DNA of 64,000 nucleotides from Papaver somniferum (taxonomy: Eukaryota > Streptophyta > Magnoliopsida > Ranunculales > Papaveraceae): positions 62,001 to 126,000 of the forward strand of contig NW_020636596.1 in assembly GCF_003573695.1 (NCBI RefSeq), in the 5' to 3' direction. How positions within the stretch are numbered: position 1 is the stretch's first letter; the number at the start of each line of letters is the position of its first letter. The translations under genes and the position numbers were made by a program. The notes below the pieces were generated by a model. It was not told the origin of the DNA. It saw only the letters and a program-made list of their open reading frames with translations, and did no database searches. Below, in pieces: positions 23,259-35,529 of this stretch.

Positions 23259-25232
23259 ATGGTAGTTGATTCCGATGGTATATAAACTTATTCAAGTGTC
23301 ACAATTTGGATTCCTATTTGGATTCCTATGTTGTTGTTTTTTTCTTTCTCTTATCAATTTTTTCTTTATAACAAGCAAGTACAAAATTTAAATATATGAT
23401 GTTTATATGTAGGCAAGAAACCTTCGGGAACAGTTTATACCCCCTTCAAGCGTCTGGTTAGGAATCAAACACAACAGAAAGTCGTGCGGGCTTTGGTTCT
23501 GAAAAAATGGAGGTTTGAAAACAGAAAAACAGGTCAATTATGGAGTTTTGACCAACATTCCATTGACCAAGAGGTGAGTTAGTCGACCTCCGTCGCATAC
23601 TATCGGTAAAAGTTAATTGTTTTTTTTTTAAGCCGGTTAGAAATTAATTGTTGATTGCGTATAATGCAGGGTACTCAAATGCATGCTAGGGTAGGAAAAG
23701 ATTATATACAGTTGTCTGAAGAGAAATTTGAGGAGAGAAATGTGTATTCCATTCAGAGGTTTAGCATTGCCAAGCCATCAGCCGGTTATAGAATTGTGTC
23801 CTTCGAAAATGTAATGTGGTTGAACAGGTTTACCAAGGTGGAACATATGAAAGTTGACCACTCGAATTTTCCCCAAGAGATATTTAGTTTCATTGCTTTG
23901 GAGAATATTGGGACCAGAAAAAATGTTACTACGTATTATACAGGTGAACAGTCGGAAATAATAAAAAAAACTATTTTTCTTTTGAAACAAAAAAGCTAAC
24001 ACTAACCTCTTCTTATATAATTCCTGAAGCTGTTATTGAAAGGCTAAGTTCTTTGTCGAACGTTGTGAAGAAATCAGTTGAAGAATTTAAGAAAGTAAGT
24101 GATGTGCTTATGAGGGAGATTATGATTGAGAATGAAAGGTAAACTACACGGTATCTTATGGATTTTTGATTCAATAATTTTTGTTGAGTGGATTATCCTG
24201 GTGGATTTTTGTTTGTATTTAGGGGAGCTACAATGAAAGTAACCTTAAGGGGTGATTTGGTTCATGTTATCAAGGATGGGATGTTGGAGGTTCGTCTGAA
24301 TGTACCTGTGGTGATGATTGTCACTGGTACATATATGAAGGATCATTTGGGTAAGAAATTTCGAAGAAACCATTTATAGACTAATATTTTTAACTTAATT
24401 ATGGAAGTTGCTTCCATGCAGTATGCAGTTGTTCATATTGATGTATTGTAACATTACAGTCCAGAGTATTCGTGGATCTTGATGTTCAACAAGTGCGTGA
24501 TTTCAAGACAAAGTAAGCGAAACGTTGTTGGGAAAATTAATACATGTAATGTCACATATAATCCAGTAAATCTTATGCGAATCTTATACGCATATCATCC
24601 CTTTTTCAGGCTTACTTCAGATCCTGTGGAGGTCAGTAAGGTCGAATTGAAGGAAGACAATCCAAACAAAAAAATGGTGACACTGTTCGATCTAACTGAA
24701 ATGTTGCAGTATGAGTGTAATAGGGTATGTGCACTCAACTCGAAACGTTGTGTATCCTTTTGGATGTGGTTGTGCTTTGGTATTAAACAGACATTTTTAT
24801 TTTATTTAGTTAGGATAGTTTATAATTTCTTATTGTTTAAGAATCTAAACTGCAATGTCTTTTCGTGTCTCTAGGATAAGACATGCTACTGTGAGGCAAT
24901 CATTGTTGGAATGGCAGATGGTAAAGATTGGTACTACGTCGCTTGCAGTAAATGCTACAAGCTAATCGATGGTCAGGATTCTTCCAGCAAGTGTGGTCCT
25001 GATTTCCGGGAAGCTATACCATGGTACGCACAATATAATATATAACTCTGTGCAGAAAATGAGATTAAGGTTGTGCAGAAAATGTGATTAAGGTGATAAT
25101 TTTTATTGGCAAATTCTATGTAGGTACATACTTCAGTTAAAAGTGACCGATGGGTCAGAAAATGTAACATTTACTGTTATAGGGCATAACGCTGAAAAAA
25201 TGCTGAAGTACACTGCCGAAGAATTACGTTGA
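23259..25232 (+). pseudogene. RPA70-like ssDNA-binding protein gene (left copy), probably decayed
   Basis: Nine exons with GT/AG borders: 23259-23277, 23413-23573, 23670-23943, 24030-24138, 24223-24350, 24460-24512 (start uncertain), 24610-24724, 24875-25023, 25124-25232. The ~430-residue product resembles plant replication protein A large-subunit paralogues. It has an N-terminal OB fold (LVLKKWRFENRKTGQLWSFD, then GTQMHARVGKDYI), a second OB fold (TMKVTLRGDLVHVI, SRVFVDLDVQQVRDF) and a C-terminal zinc OB fold (CYCEAIIVGMADGKDWYYVACSKC, continuing to KCG) ending TAEELR. All phases agree except at exon 6: the donor at 24350 leaves phase 1, and every available acceptor meets a stop, in both arms. 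RPA70 binds single-stranded DNA; small RPA-like ORFs are also carried by plant Helitrons. No Rep/helicase is seen. Confidence 0.72.
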
Positions 25233-28230
25233 ATACGAAGTGCGATGTGATTTTTTTCTTAATTATATGTTTATATATAAGGAAAATCTTTGTATTTATG
25301 TTTATATATAGGAATTTTTTTTTGTATTTATGTTTATATATAGAAAAAAAATCTATGTATTACTTGGAAAATGTAGAAAACCTAAATTTCCATATTCATT
25401 CACGGCAAGATTATCTTTGGTGGCTTGCTTAAATGTTAAGTATGTTAAGAGGATATTTAGAGAACCATGAATTTTCGAAATAACCATGAGTTTCCTTTAA
25501 TATTGTTGATTTACTGATATTTTGGACAAAAATATTGCAACAACTAAAATTTAAACAAAAATTGGTTATGCAAAAGCATATTCCTAATCACGGAGGGATT
25601 ATAAAGATATTATTAATTATTGAAAATAATATTGTTTCCCCAAACATGGTCTTTGTTTATGGAATTTGTGGGTTTGGTGTATGTATATAAAGCATCAACG
25701 TCTGTAGGTTTTTTTACGCGTTTAGTTTTTTTTTCTTCTGTATATGTTGCGATTTACATTTTCGTTGTCTCATTTAATTTTTGATGTTTGTTTTGAAAGT
25801 ACATTCAAATATGTAATCAATTCGACGCTAATGGTTACGGGATTGCGGTAGTAGGAGATTGCATCTTTTGCTCACACAAGGTTTATTATAATTTGGTGGT
25901 AGGAAAATTCTTCATTCCCATGATATTTTTATTTTTCACCCATACAATTCAGTAGTGATCATTTTTTTTTAGTATTAATGTGTGATATTGAGTACTATAT
26001 AATTAACTCTTACTCTAAATAAATTGGCATGCAATTGGCATAAACAGTTGGGAAATCTATTTTTTTTTATCTTTACCTGAACAGAGGCTACAAAGGCTCA
26101 TAGTACTCATTTTACAAGTAAAGAATCGTTTCGGTCGAATTTCTGAAACATATTTCTTATGCAACTAATGTTTCTGTAGTGTTTTAGACATTAATGGGAA
26201 TGTTAACCAATGGTTTCTTGATAAAGAAATTGCAACAAAATTGCGTGCAGCATTTCAAAGAAATATTGAAAGCAAATTTTTTTAAAAAACTATCAGCACT
26301 ATATTTCAAAAATTATTATGGCAATTAAATTCAAGCGGTAAGCTTAAGAATCTTTCCGAGTAATTCTCAGTTTTATATCGTTTAGTTCAAATATAGCAGT
26401 ATCCTTAATTACCAAAGTCTTCTGTATCAAGGAATGAATAGTAAGTATGGTTTTTTAGTTTCATTAACTTTTAAGTAAATCTCTCATGCAAACATATTCT
26501 ACAACTTCATAGAAATATCCCATAAAGGACAACTTCAAGGGTGTGTTATATAGTTGGTACAATATGAAACTATGAGCATCAGTAAATGAAAATATGGATT
26601 GTTTGGTTGCTTTTGAATGAGGTATGAGAACATGGTCTAATTCGTTTGACAGTAAGATTCACACGGCTAAAACTAAGGTTACTACCAAGGTGTTTTTCGA
26701 TGTATTACAAGTTAGTTTAATTTCTTCCTTATAGTTATGTTTTCCATACTCTTTTATAGCCCTTTTCATCATATTCCTAACCTATACAATAGTTATGGGT
26801 TTCAATGATCGGTGATCAGACTAATCAGAATTAAAATATGATTTTGCTCCAAAAACTGCTATTTATTCAAATTACGGAGCGATAATGTTGTAAGGAGAAA
26901 ATTTTAATCACAGTAAATATAATGTTGAATTTGGTTTATGTCGTGCAAAACAACAAAAGTAATATTTTAGCATGTCACTATAAAAGATACATCCCACTTT
27001 AATTCCATGTTTGCATTAATGTTGGCACATGTTCTTATGCTTTTAGACTAAATGGTTGAAGTCTAACTCTTTAAATTGGATCATTTGCACCCGGAGTAAC
27101 AAGATCCTAGGTCAGCTCGAGAGGAAAATTTTACGATCGAAATTCTTTTATTACTTTCACATGTAATCCAAGTTAGCAGGTAATTGCCGGTTTCTTGAAG
27201 TTGATACATGGGACATAGGCAATAAGAAAACGATAGGTCTTGATGTGGTTACTCGGGTTTCTATCATGAAGTTAAATAAGATGATGAAGGACTTGAATCG
27301 TAGCTGAAAATTTCACTAAAGTAAGATGAGGTACGTTTTTAATATTTGTGCTTTCACATATCCTAAATTACTTTGGTCCTTGCTATAGATTCAAATGAGT
27401 CACAACAGTATCAAAATATGTTACTACTTCGCATTTGATTTACACAAGTATACCTTAAAGCTTAATTTTAGCTCTTCATCGTCTATTATAAGTTACATTG
27501 ATTACTGAAAATTTATTTTTCTTTGGATGTCTCTTTTTGCGGACTCACGATAAGACTTTTGCATTCATTCATGCTTAACTCTTCATCCTACAAAGGGTAG
27601 AATGCATCTCCTAAATGAACTTGGTTAGTATTTGTATATATAACATTTGTTATATTGAAAAGCATATCCTGCCATATATATTAATCCTAACCCAATTTAA
27701 GCTAGGAAAATAATACCACTTTTCGGTTTATATTGCTGCTTGAGGATGATTCCATGAGATGAGCGGTGGACAACTAATCTTACTAATGATGCTTGGTATC
27801 CTCATACCTCATTTATATTTGCACCGATTTTTCTTACTTCATTCCTCAAAGTTCGATAAGTTCGAGATGACGATAGAGTTTGCTTGCGTCTTAACTGCAA
27901 AATTAATACAACGGGGTTAGTTGGGAATTGCAAAATTAATACAAAAATGCCACTATGTAGCACTCCTCCGAACCCTCTGCAGTGCCTTATGTTGTTGAAA
28001 AATCCCTTGCTATGGTTGATCAAGTAAGTCAGCAATATCTTAATATTTTTATATTTTTTTAAATCCTTATAATGGGTGTCTGTTATGTGGCGCCTGTAAG
28101 ATTCTGATTTCCGGCGTCTGTTCACAACCAACTCAGTACACCATATCCAGCATTGTACAAAAGCGAAGGAAGAAATTATGCATTTCATTTGGTTACTGTC
28201 AATTAAAGACCCAAGGCATTAGTAATATAT
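25233..28230. other. AT-rich noncoding DNA
   Basis: No gene supported. The only long frame (minus, 28188-27802, 128 codons) differs from its right-arm copy at three codons, all changing the amino acid, so it looks non-coding. A 16-bp direct repeat 'tgcaaaattaatacaa' occurs at 27897 and about 27929. Confidence 0.5.
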
Positions 28231-30150
28231 GATCTGTTCACATGGTGTGTTTTCTTGATTGCGTCATCTTCTACGGGAAGCACGTTAGATACTTTGCACT
28301 ATTTAGAGTTAGCGATCTATTAATATCATCTTTTTTAGTGTCTCTAGTATCAGATGTTGTTACAAATAAAAAGTGAGTCTCATTTTTCATTTAATTACTT
28401 AAAGTTAGATCCTAGATGAGATGTTTAGTTGGTCACTTTTTTTTTAACACAAGTGTACGAGGCGTTCATACGGTGTGTTTTCTTGATTACATCATCTTGG
28501 ACGGGTTGCGCTTCATATGATTTGCACCATTCAAAGTTGGTAATATATTTCTATGTTCATATATAAAGTTTTTTTAGGATATCGAATATCATGTATTGAT
28601 AAAATATATGGTGAGTATGATTTTCCATTTAGTTAGAGCCTGAAGGAGAAATTAAATTGGCCGCTAGGATTCCTTCTTTGCTATTTTTTTTTAGTGTATT
28701 TAATATCAAAAGTATATAATGGATGTGAATATTCATTTAACAACATGGACTTGGATCCTGGAGATGCAGTTGAGTTGTCCAATTGACCCTTAACACAAGT
28801 ATATGAAATGTTCACGTTGTGCATTTCCTTGATTGCGTCAGCACTTCAGATACTTTGCACTATTTAGAATTAGAGTTAGCGATCTATTTTATTTGAATAT
28901 CATATTTTTCTAGTGTCTCTAAATATCATATATTGATAAATAAAGAGTGAGTATGATTTTTCATTTAATGTCATGGAGTTGGAGCCTTGAGGAACAGTCG
29001 AGGCGATTATTGGACTCTTAACGCAAATATATGTTTTGGTATGTAAGGTAGGTCGGGAATGTACAATGGGTGATTGGACTTCCTGGAAGACGTTACTGGG
29101 GTTTCGAAAGTAGGATATTAATGTTACTTTGTTCCTTTATTTTTAAGTTGTAAAAGTTGATTACCTAATGAATGTTGCATAGGTATTCTAAAATCTAACA
29201 ATATTAAGGGTAATCGTGGTGTCACTTTGATGGATAGCCCTCAAATCTAGCCATACCGGTTGTCGTTAGAGTATTATTGTTAGCAATACCATGAATTACT
29301 TACTGATTTCAAAAGTTGGTATAATTTTCCAAAAGAAATTTCCCCCACTTTAACCTATACATGGCATGTGGCTCCGGTTATTAATTAACTAATGATGATA
29401 ACGGGTGTTTCCATTGTCCACTTCAATTGTTAATTAGGACCATTTTTTGAGACGGGTGAGGGGGAAGCTCCGACTCGTGGAGGCCGATTCCTGACATACC
29501 CGGTGTGTAGGGGTTAAATACTAGCTATACATTTGAATGAATGAATAATTAATAGGAAAATGCATGGAATAAAATTGACTTTATGGAATTCATAGTCAAT
29601 ATCAAATACAAAATTGCATTGAAATAAAATTGAATCAATCAATTTAACCAAACTTTATATAGGGAAAAATATGATTAGCATTTTTAAAAGTAAACAATCT
29701 TTATAATTTTTGGTACCGAATATATGGTTTGATAGCCACTACGATATTTGTGTACAAAAAAATAGTCAACATGTCTTATACTTTTGGAATCACGGTGATG
29801 TCTTTAATATCAAAATAGCTATAAAGTATATATTGATTGTGAATATTCATTTAACTACAGGGAGTTGGATCCTGGAGTAGCAGTTGAGTTGACCATTTAA
29901 TTCTTAACACAAGTATATGAACGGTTCACGCTGTGCGTTTCCTTGATTGCGTCATCTTAAACGGAGACTATTTAGAGTTAGCAATTTATTTTATTTGAGT
30001 ATCATTTTTTTAGTGTCGCTAATTTCATTTTTTTTCAATTATTTTCTGATATTCCTCTATAAAAATAAAAAAAATGTGTGAATTTTCATGGAGCTCGAAC
30101 CTGGAGGAGCAGTTAAATTTGCCACATTATTTTTAACACAAGTATAAGTT
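28231..30150. repeat. Degenerate ~230-bp repeat array, part 1
   Basis: At least six full or partial copies begin near 28231, 28460, 28681 (partial), 28809, 29800 (partial) and 29926. The shared blocks, in order, are 'ttccttgattgcgtcatctt', 'gcactatttagagttagcga', 'tttttagtgtctctaatatc', 'catttaactacagggagttgg' and 'cttaacacaagtatatga'. Copies are diverged. The array resumes around the LINE insertion (31300-31389 and 37309-37940) and is mirrored in the right arm. Confidence 0.8.
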
Positions 30151-31389
30151 TTGCAATTAAAAGAATGTGCATGCCACTTTATACCCGGTGCATACCACTG
30201 GTGGAGCTTACCCTCCCTTCTTTTGGCTGGTGAACGTAACCGCACGCTTTAATTGCCTTGGAAAAAAACCATTTGTATTCGTCGGATGAAATTTCGTGAA
30301 ATATAGTGCCTTGATCCGATACCGTGCGGTGTAGATTGGGTAGGTGGTTGGTACACACCCGGCGGACGACCCTCATTATTCGATATGTCTAACCGCTAGA
30401 TGGCCAAAATCTTTGATTAGACGACCTAAAGTTATTGCGCATAATTACACCGAGTTTACTTGATCTTTTAAAAATCATGATCGTGAAATTTTTCTAAAAA
30501 AGTTACTATATTACCTTCACGTATTTATTAATAAAATCGAAGAAAAAAACTATCATATGAATTTTGTATATTTATGGTTAAAATCCAAAATATTTAATAA
30601 TCCAAGTATTTATTATTAAACATATTTATAGAGTAAAAAAAAGTAGGTGCTTCAAAATGTTGTTCAACCGTGGAAAGTTTACAAATATTTGTGGTATAGT
30701 TTTAGAAATATGGTCATTTCTTATCCCTAATGATATAATTAAAAAATACCGAAAATATCCATCTCTCTTCATTACCTTAAGAATTATGCAAACTTGAAAT
30801 ATGTCAACTTCTAAGACTGAGAGATTTAATGACACGCATGATATTTCATTGGATCTTCATCAATATATACTATTATTACCTAAATCCATGCATGGATTTA
30901 CATTTTGTAGCAACTCACGGGTCGTCTCAAATGCAATGGAAAATTGAATTGTAAAATGATTCCTCTACATCTGGAGTATAAATTTCAGTAAATTTTGGAC
31001 TCAGAAAAGGATGAGTTTTTTCAGAAAAATAATTGGTATTCTAGCTTTTGACTGCATCCTATGACTTGGTAGCAACGAATATTCCAATTAATTCAACAAT
31101 ATTTCAAGATACAACTGTATATTTTCAAAAGTAAATGATTTGCAATCCGTACTCAAGTATACGCGTTCTTGACCGAATATTTACGGAGTTCTTGCATTTT
31201 TCTTTTTGCCTTTTGTCTATTCCTATACATTGCTTAAGATGTCCCTTGAAGCGAGGAACTCAAGAAAGGCCTTACGCTGGTAGCCAGAAAACATATTTGA
31301 TTTCTAAAGAAAGACTTGATTACATCTTCTTTGACGGGAAGCACTTCATATGCTTTGTACTATTTAGAGTTGGCAATCTGTTTTATATT
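30151..31389. other. Noncoding between repeat copies
   Basis: No gene found. A GC-richer block (30180-30400) is conserved in the other arm, but its open frames are not convincing. A partial ~230-bp repeat unit (31300-31389) precedes the LINE insertion point. Confidence 0.45.
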
Positions 31390-31420
31390 TTTTTTTTGAT
31401 AAATAGAAATTTTATTGCTT

Positions 31421-31984
31421 TTAGCTGAATATGTTTTCTTGATCTTTTGCCAGAAGATCACAGATGGCTGTAGAAAAATCAGTAACTATTTCTAATCCAT
31501 TAGCTGATTCTCTGACAGTTCTAGAGATGTGATCAGCTACTTGATTATTGTCTCGCTTAGTAAAAGTAAACGAACAATAAGTAAAACTTAAAGATAATTG
31601 TTTAATTTCCTTGACTAAGTTACGATTCTCCCATTGAATCAGCAAAGAAACTCCATTTATTGACTGAATAACTAACTCTGCATCGGCTTCCACTTGAATA
31701 CTTGTGCACTGCATACTCTTTGCCCAACTCAGCGCTTCTCTGATAACCATGCATTCTCCCATTTCTGCATTTAAAATTCCATTTGCATATTTCCCTTTGA
31801 TGCCCTTGCAGTGTCCTGTGTGATCACGTAACACGACAGCAGTACCAAGTTCGTTAGTGTTGTGATCGAAAGAAGCGTCAATATTGAATTTTAAAACTCC
31901 TTCAATAGGAGGGAACCATCTAGAAATGCTGTTAACTTGCAAAGCAGTGACAGAGTTATTAGATGAGTGTATATGAGAAAGCAA
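31421..31984 (-). pseudogene. LINE ORF2 RNase H domain (out of frame)
   Basis: 188-codon open frame beginning at a TTG, with no ATG, encoding an RVT_3-type RNase H. LKFNIDASFD holds the first catalytic Asp, GECMVIREALSWA follows, then VEADAELVIQSING and KRDNNQVADHISR near the end. It lies downstream of, and out of frame with, the reverse transcriptase ORF: first the frame ending at 32109 stops after FPMEVA, then a short bridging frame (32109-31891, WVLWKDRCDKIFQG), then this one. At least two frameshifts therefore separate it. The right-arm copy differs at three residues. Confidence 0.85.
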
Positions 31985-32108
31985 GTGATAGTTATTTTAA
32001 GTGAAGAAGAAAAATGGTTAAGAGATACTCCCTGAAAGATCTTATCGCAACGATCTTTCCACAGAACCCAGATTCCTATCATGAGAGTGTAGAGGTATTT
32101 CTCATCCA

Positions 32109-34922
32109 TTATGCTACTTCCATGGGAAACCAGCTAAGAACCCATGAGGAGACACTGTCAAATCTATTATTGACAACTTCAATGTCAATATTTACTTCTC
32201 TCCAGACTTTTCTTGCATGAGGGCATTCCAAAAGTAAATGCTCTATTGTTTCTTCCTTCATACCACAGACACCGCATAGATTATCAATATCAGCATCATA
32301 CATAGCTATCTTGCTTCTAGTGGAGTTCAGATTTCTTATACATTTCCAGGAAAATAACTTTATTCTATGAGCAGAATTACAACCCCATAGTTTCTTCCAA
32401 GTCGCAGCACTAACAATATCACCGTTAACTTCAACCTGGTACTGACTTTTTGTTAACATATTGTACGTGATTTTAACTGAAAATACCCCATTCTTTGATG
32501 GCATCCCGATCAGTTCATCTTCTGTATTTAAGTTAATGTAAAGCTTTTGAATCAGGTTTGACATTTCATTGTCAAAAAATTGATTCAGTAGGGATACATT
32601 CCAAGTATTAGTATTAGGAATGAACAGCTCACATACAAATTCGTAAAATCTGTATAAATCAGAAACTGATGTGGGAGGCTCATTCATACCTGGTATCCAT
32701 CTATCAAGCCAAATTCTGGTTTTTCTTCCATTATTTATTTCCATGAAGTAGTTAGCTTGAATTATATGCATGCTTTTAGTGATGCCATTCCAAGTATAAG
32801 AACCATTTTTAGCTTCAATATGATGGTGAAGTACATCTCCAGTTTTGAAGTATTTACCTCTTATTACTTGAACCATTAAATTTTCATCTTCAGTGCATAT
32901 TCTCCATGCTAACTTGGTTAAGAGAGCAAGATTTAACCTTTCCAAATCTCGTATGGCCAGACCTCCTTGTTCTTTAGATTTGCACAATTTGTTCCAGCCA
33001 ATTGGATTCAGTCCTCTGCTGGATTTGTATTCCCAGAAGAATTTCCTCTCAATAGTTGTAAGCTTGTTGATAAGATTATTTGGCAACTTGAAAGTTCCCA
33101 TCTGGTACACTGGCACAAAATTTAGGACAGGCTTCACCATTGTTAATCTGCCTGCTTGTGTTAAGGAAGTAGAGTTCCAAGTAGAATACCTTTGTTCAAA
33201 GTTGTCTTGTATGGCCTTGAAAGATTCCTGTTTAGAATGACCCAAAATAAGAGGAGAGCCAAGATATTTTTCCTTAGAGTTCATTCTCTTAACTCCAAGA
33301 AGTTGAGTTAAGGAATCAGCAACATTAGAATTGATGTATTTGCTGAAATGAACCGCAGATTTATCAAGATTTATAACTTGACCAGACTGAGTGATGAAGT
33401 TATGAAGTAACTCTAGCAAGTTGTGAACAGTAGTATGGTTTGCTTGAGTAAAGATCAAGCAGACATCTGCGAAAAGCAAATGATTAGTGGCAGGTGAATT
33501 GTTAGCCACTTTAATACCTCTAATGGTGTTATCTTGTTGTGTTGCAATGAGATGTCTTGATAAGAATTCCATAGCAAGAATGAAAAGGTAAGGTGATAGA
33601 GGATCACCCTGCCTAATGCCTCTAGTTGGATTGAAAGCTTCACAAGGAGTCCCATTCAACATGACATATAAAGAAGTAGTGCTTATGCACTGAAAGACCA
33701 AGTCACAAAAATCATCACAGAAACCAAAATAATGAAGAACTTTAACCAAGAAATTCCATTCTAATCTGTCAAATGCCTTTGACATATCCAGTTTTAAAGC
33801 CATCCAACCTGTTTGTCCTCTCTTCTTTTTCATTGAATGAATAATTTCTTGTGCAATCACTGTGTTATCACTTATTAATCTCCCAGAAACATAAGCAGCC
33901 TGAAAAGGAGAAATAATCTTAGCCATTAGAGGTTTTATTCTGTTAACCAGAATCTTGGAGATGATTTTGTATGAAGTAAATAAGCCAATTGGCCTATAAT
34001 CAGCAGCACATGTAGCTTTCTTCTTTTTAGGAATGAGTGAGATGTAGGTCTGATTCATTTGCTTGAGAATATGTTTGGTGTGGAAGAATATGACTACCAT
34101 GGAACAAACATCTTCACCTACAATTTCCCATTGTGTCTTATAAAAACCATCTTGGAAGCCATCATGTCCAGGAGCACTCCAATTCTCCATGCTTTTTAGT
34201 GTGGATAAAATTTCATTATGTGAAGGAATTCTCACAAGACTTGTGTTTTCTGCTTCAGTAATAATGGTGGGAATAACAGTGAAAAGAATTTCATTCAGCT
34301 GAGGAATAACAAAAGTACTAATGTTCTTGAAGTGAGAAGTAAGATGTTGAGCAATTTCTTCCCTAGATTGCAACCAATTATTGTCATGATCTTTGATTGA
34401 ATCAATGTTGTTTCTGATTTTCCTTCTGTTAATTTTTGTATGAAAATACTTGCTGTTATTATCCATATCTTTGATGAAATAATCCCTTGACTTTTGTTGA
34501 TAAAATTCAGACTTGTACTTGTGCCACTTGTTGAGTTCTTCATTAAGAATGATGATCTGAGATTGAGTACTAGAATTCTGAGCTTGATTTTGCAAAGAGT
34601 CTTGCAGCTTGTCAACTTTCTGATTAATGTCACCAAAATGTTCTCTGTTCCAGATAGAGAGATCTCTTCTAGTAAATTTGAGTTTATTTACCAGTTGAAA
34701 ACCAGGGGAACCATTGACATTGTTCTTCCAAGCATTAGCAATAACAATGGAGAAAGAATTATCATTCAACCAGGTAAGAAATAATTTGAAAGGTTTCCAA
34801 AGAATGGGAGTAGAATTATCAGTGACTAGCATGACATGACTGTGGTCACTACCTACTTGAGTTAAGTGAATCAGTCTAGAATTAGGAAAGTTAACATTCC
34901 ATTCCCCATTCCCTAAGGCCAT
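32109..34922 (-). pseudogene. LINE ORF2 reverse transcriptase, catalytic Asp lost
   Basis: A 937-codon frame starts inside the end of the endonuclease domain (the SDH of VGSDHSHVMLV) and covers the full reverse transcriptase. Landmarks are YRPIGLFTSYKIISKILVNR, LKLDMSKAFDRLEW (first catalytic Asp), GIRQGDPLSPYLFILAMEFL and a FADV box at about 33468-33479. A zf-RVT-like C-terminal part follows (CNSAHRIKLFSWKC, then HLLLECPHARKVW). Plant LINEs have FADD in place of FADV; the second catalytic Asp is Val through a single A-to-T change (GTC for GAC). The enzyme should be dead although the frame is long. The lesion is directly visible; the FADD consensus is family knowledge. Confidence 0.92.
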
Positions 34923-35529
34923 GTCTAGTCTAGATCTTCTATCATCAGTGCCATTGTTGTTGCTAGTCCAAGTGTAATTCTTTCCTATGTATCCTATATC
35001 CTCTAGGCCATTGTTTTAAACAATTGTATTAACCCAACCATCAGTAGAAGAACTAGTTGAAGTGTCAGTATCCATTAAGTGAAAATTCATATCACCTAAC
35101 ACTATCCAAGGGCTAGAGTTATTTCTACTTATTTGTTAGAGGTATTCCCATTGTTGCTTTTTTTTCCTATAATTATTATAACCATACATGCAAGTGAGAA
35201 GAAACTCAGGCTTGCTAGGATCAGCTTGAATAAGGATATTAAACATGTTAATGGCTAACATCAACAATATCAAATTGAAACCCATTTTTCCAAAGAATGA
35301 CAAGACCACCAGAGAGACCTTCAGGTTCAATAAACTCATAATTAGGGTACATGAACTTTTTGAGGAGAGGTTTACATTTATCTTGAGTGATTTTAGTTTC
35401 ACTAAGGAAGATAATGTCAGGGTTCTGGGGTCTAATTAAGTCACCTAGATGATTTCTGGTGTTGACTTGTTTGAAGCATTGGACATTCCAAGCAATGATT
35501 TTAATGCTTGAAATTGAGAGAAACAACAC
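34923..35529 (-). pseudogene. LINE ORF2 endonuclease domain, disrupted
   Basis: The frame opens IKIIAWNVQCF and continues NPDIIFLSETKITQ, matching the start of the APE-type endonuclease (N and E of the active site). After GLSGGLVILWKNGF it breaks: a frameshift near 35250, TAA after QQWEYL (about 35134), and another TAA near 35018 (VNTIV, then NNGLEDIGYIGKNYTW). The domain then joins the reverse transcriptase frame. It would nick target DNA if intact; here it cannot be made in one piece. Confidence 0.88.

Larger units (their letters stand above)
19424..32003 (+). repeat. Left arm of a large inverted duplication
   Basis: This stretch is the reverse complement of 51348-64000 with only scattered substitutions and small indels. 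Paired positions sum to 83,351 near the LINE, 83,372-83,378 at 28-30 kb and 83,408-83,424 at 19-24 kb, so net length drift is under 80 bp over 12.6 kb. The arm probably extends left of 19424, but the other copy runs off the window. A 20-bp deletion here, against the right arm, lies near 31310. Confidence 0.95.

Noticed and set aside
27802..28188. 128-codon minus-strand ORF, present in both arms (mirror at 55190-55576)
   Set aside because: The three differences between the copies all change the amino acid, composition is like the background, and it contains an AT-rich direct repeat. Presence in both arms reflects the duplication, not conservation.
30057..30376. Two overlapping minus-strand ORFs of about 65 codons, also in the right arm
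   Set aside because: Short overlapping frames in different phases with no domain. The right-arm versions exist because the whole block is duplicated.
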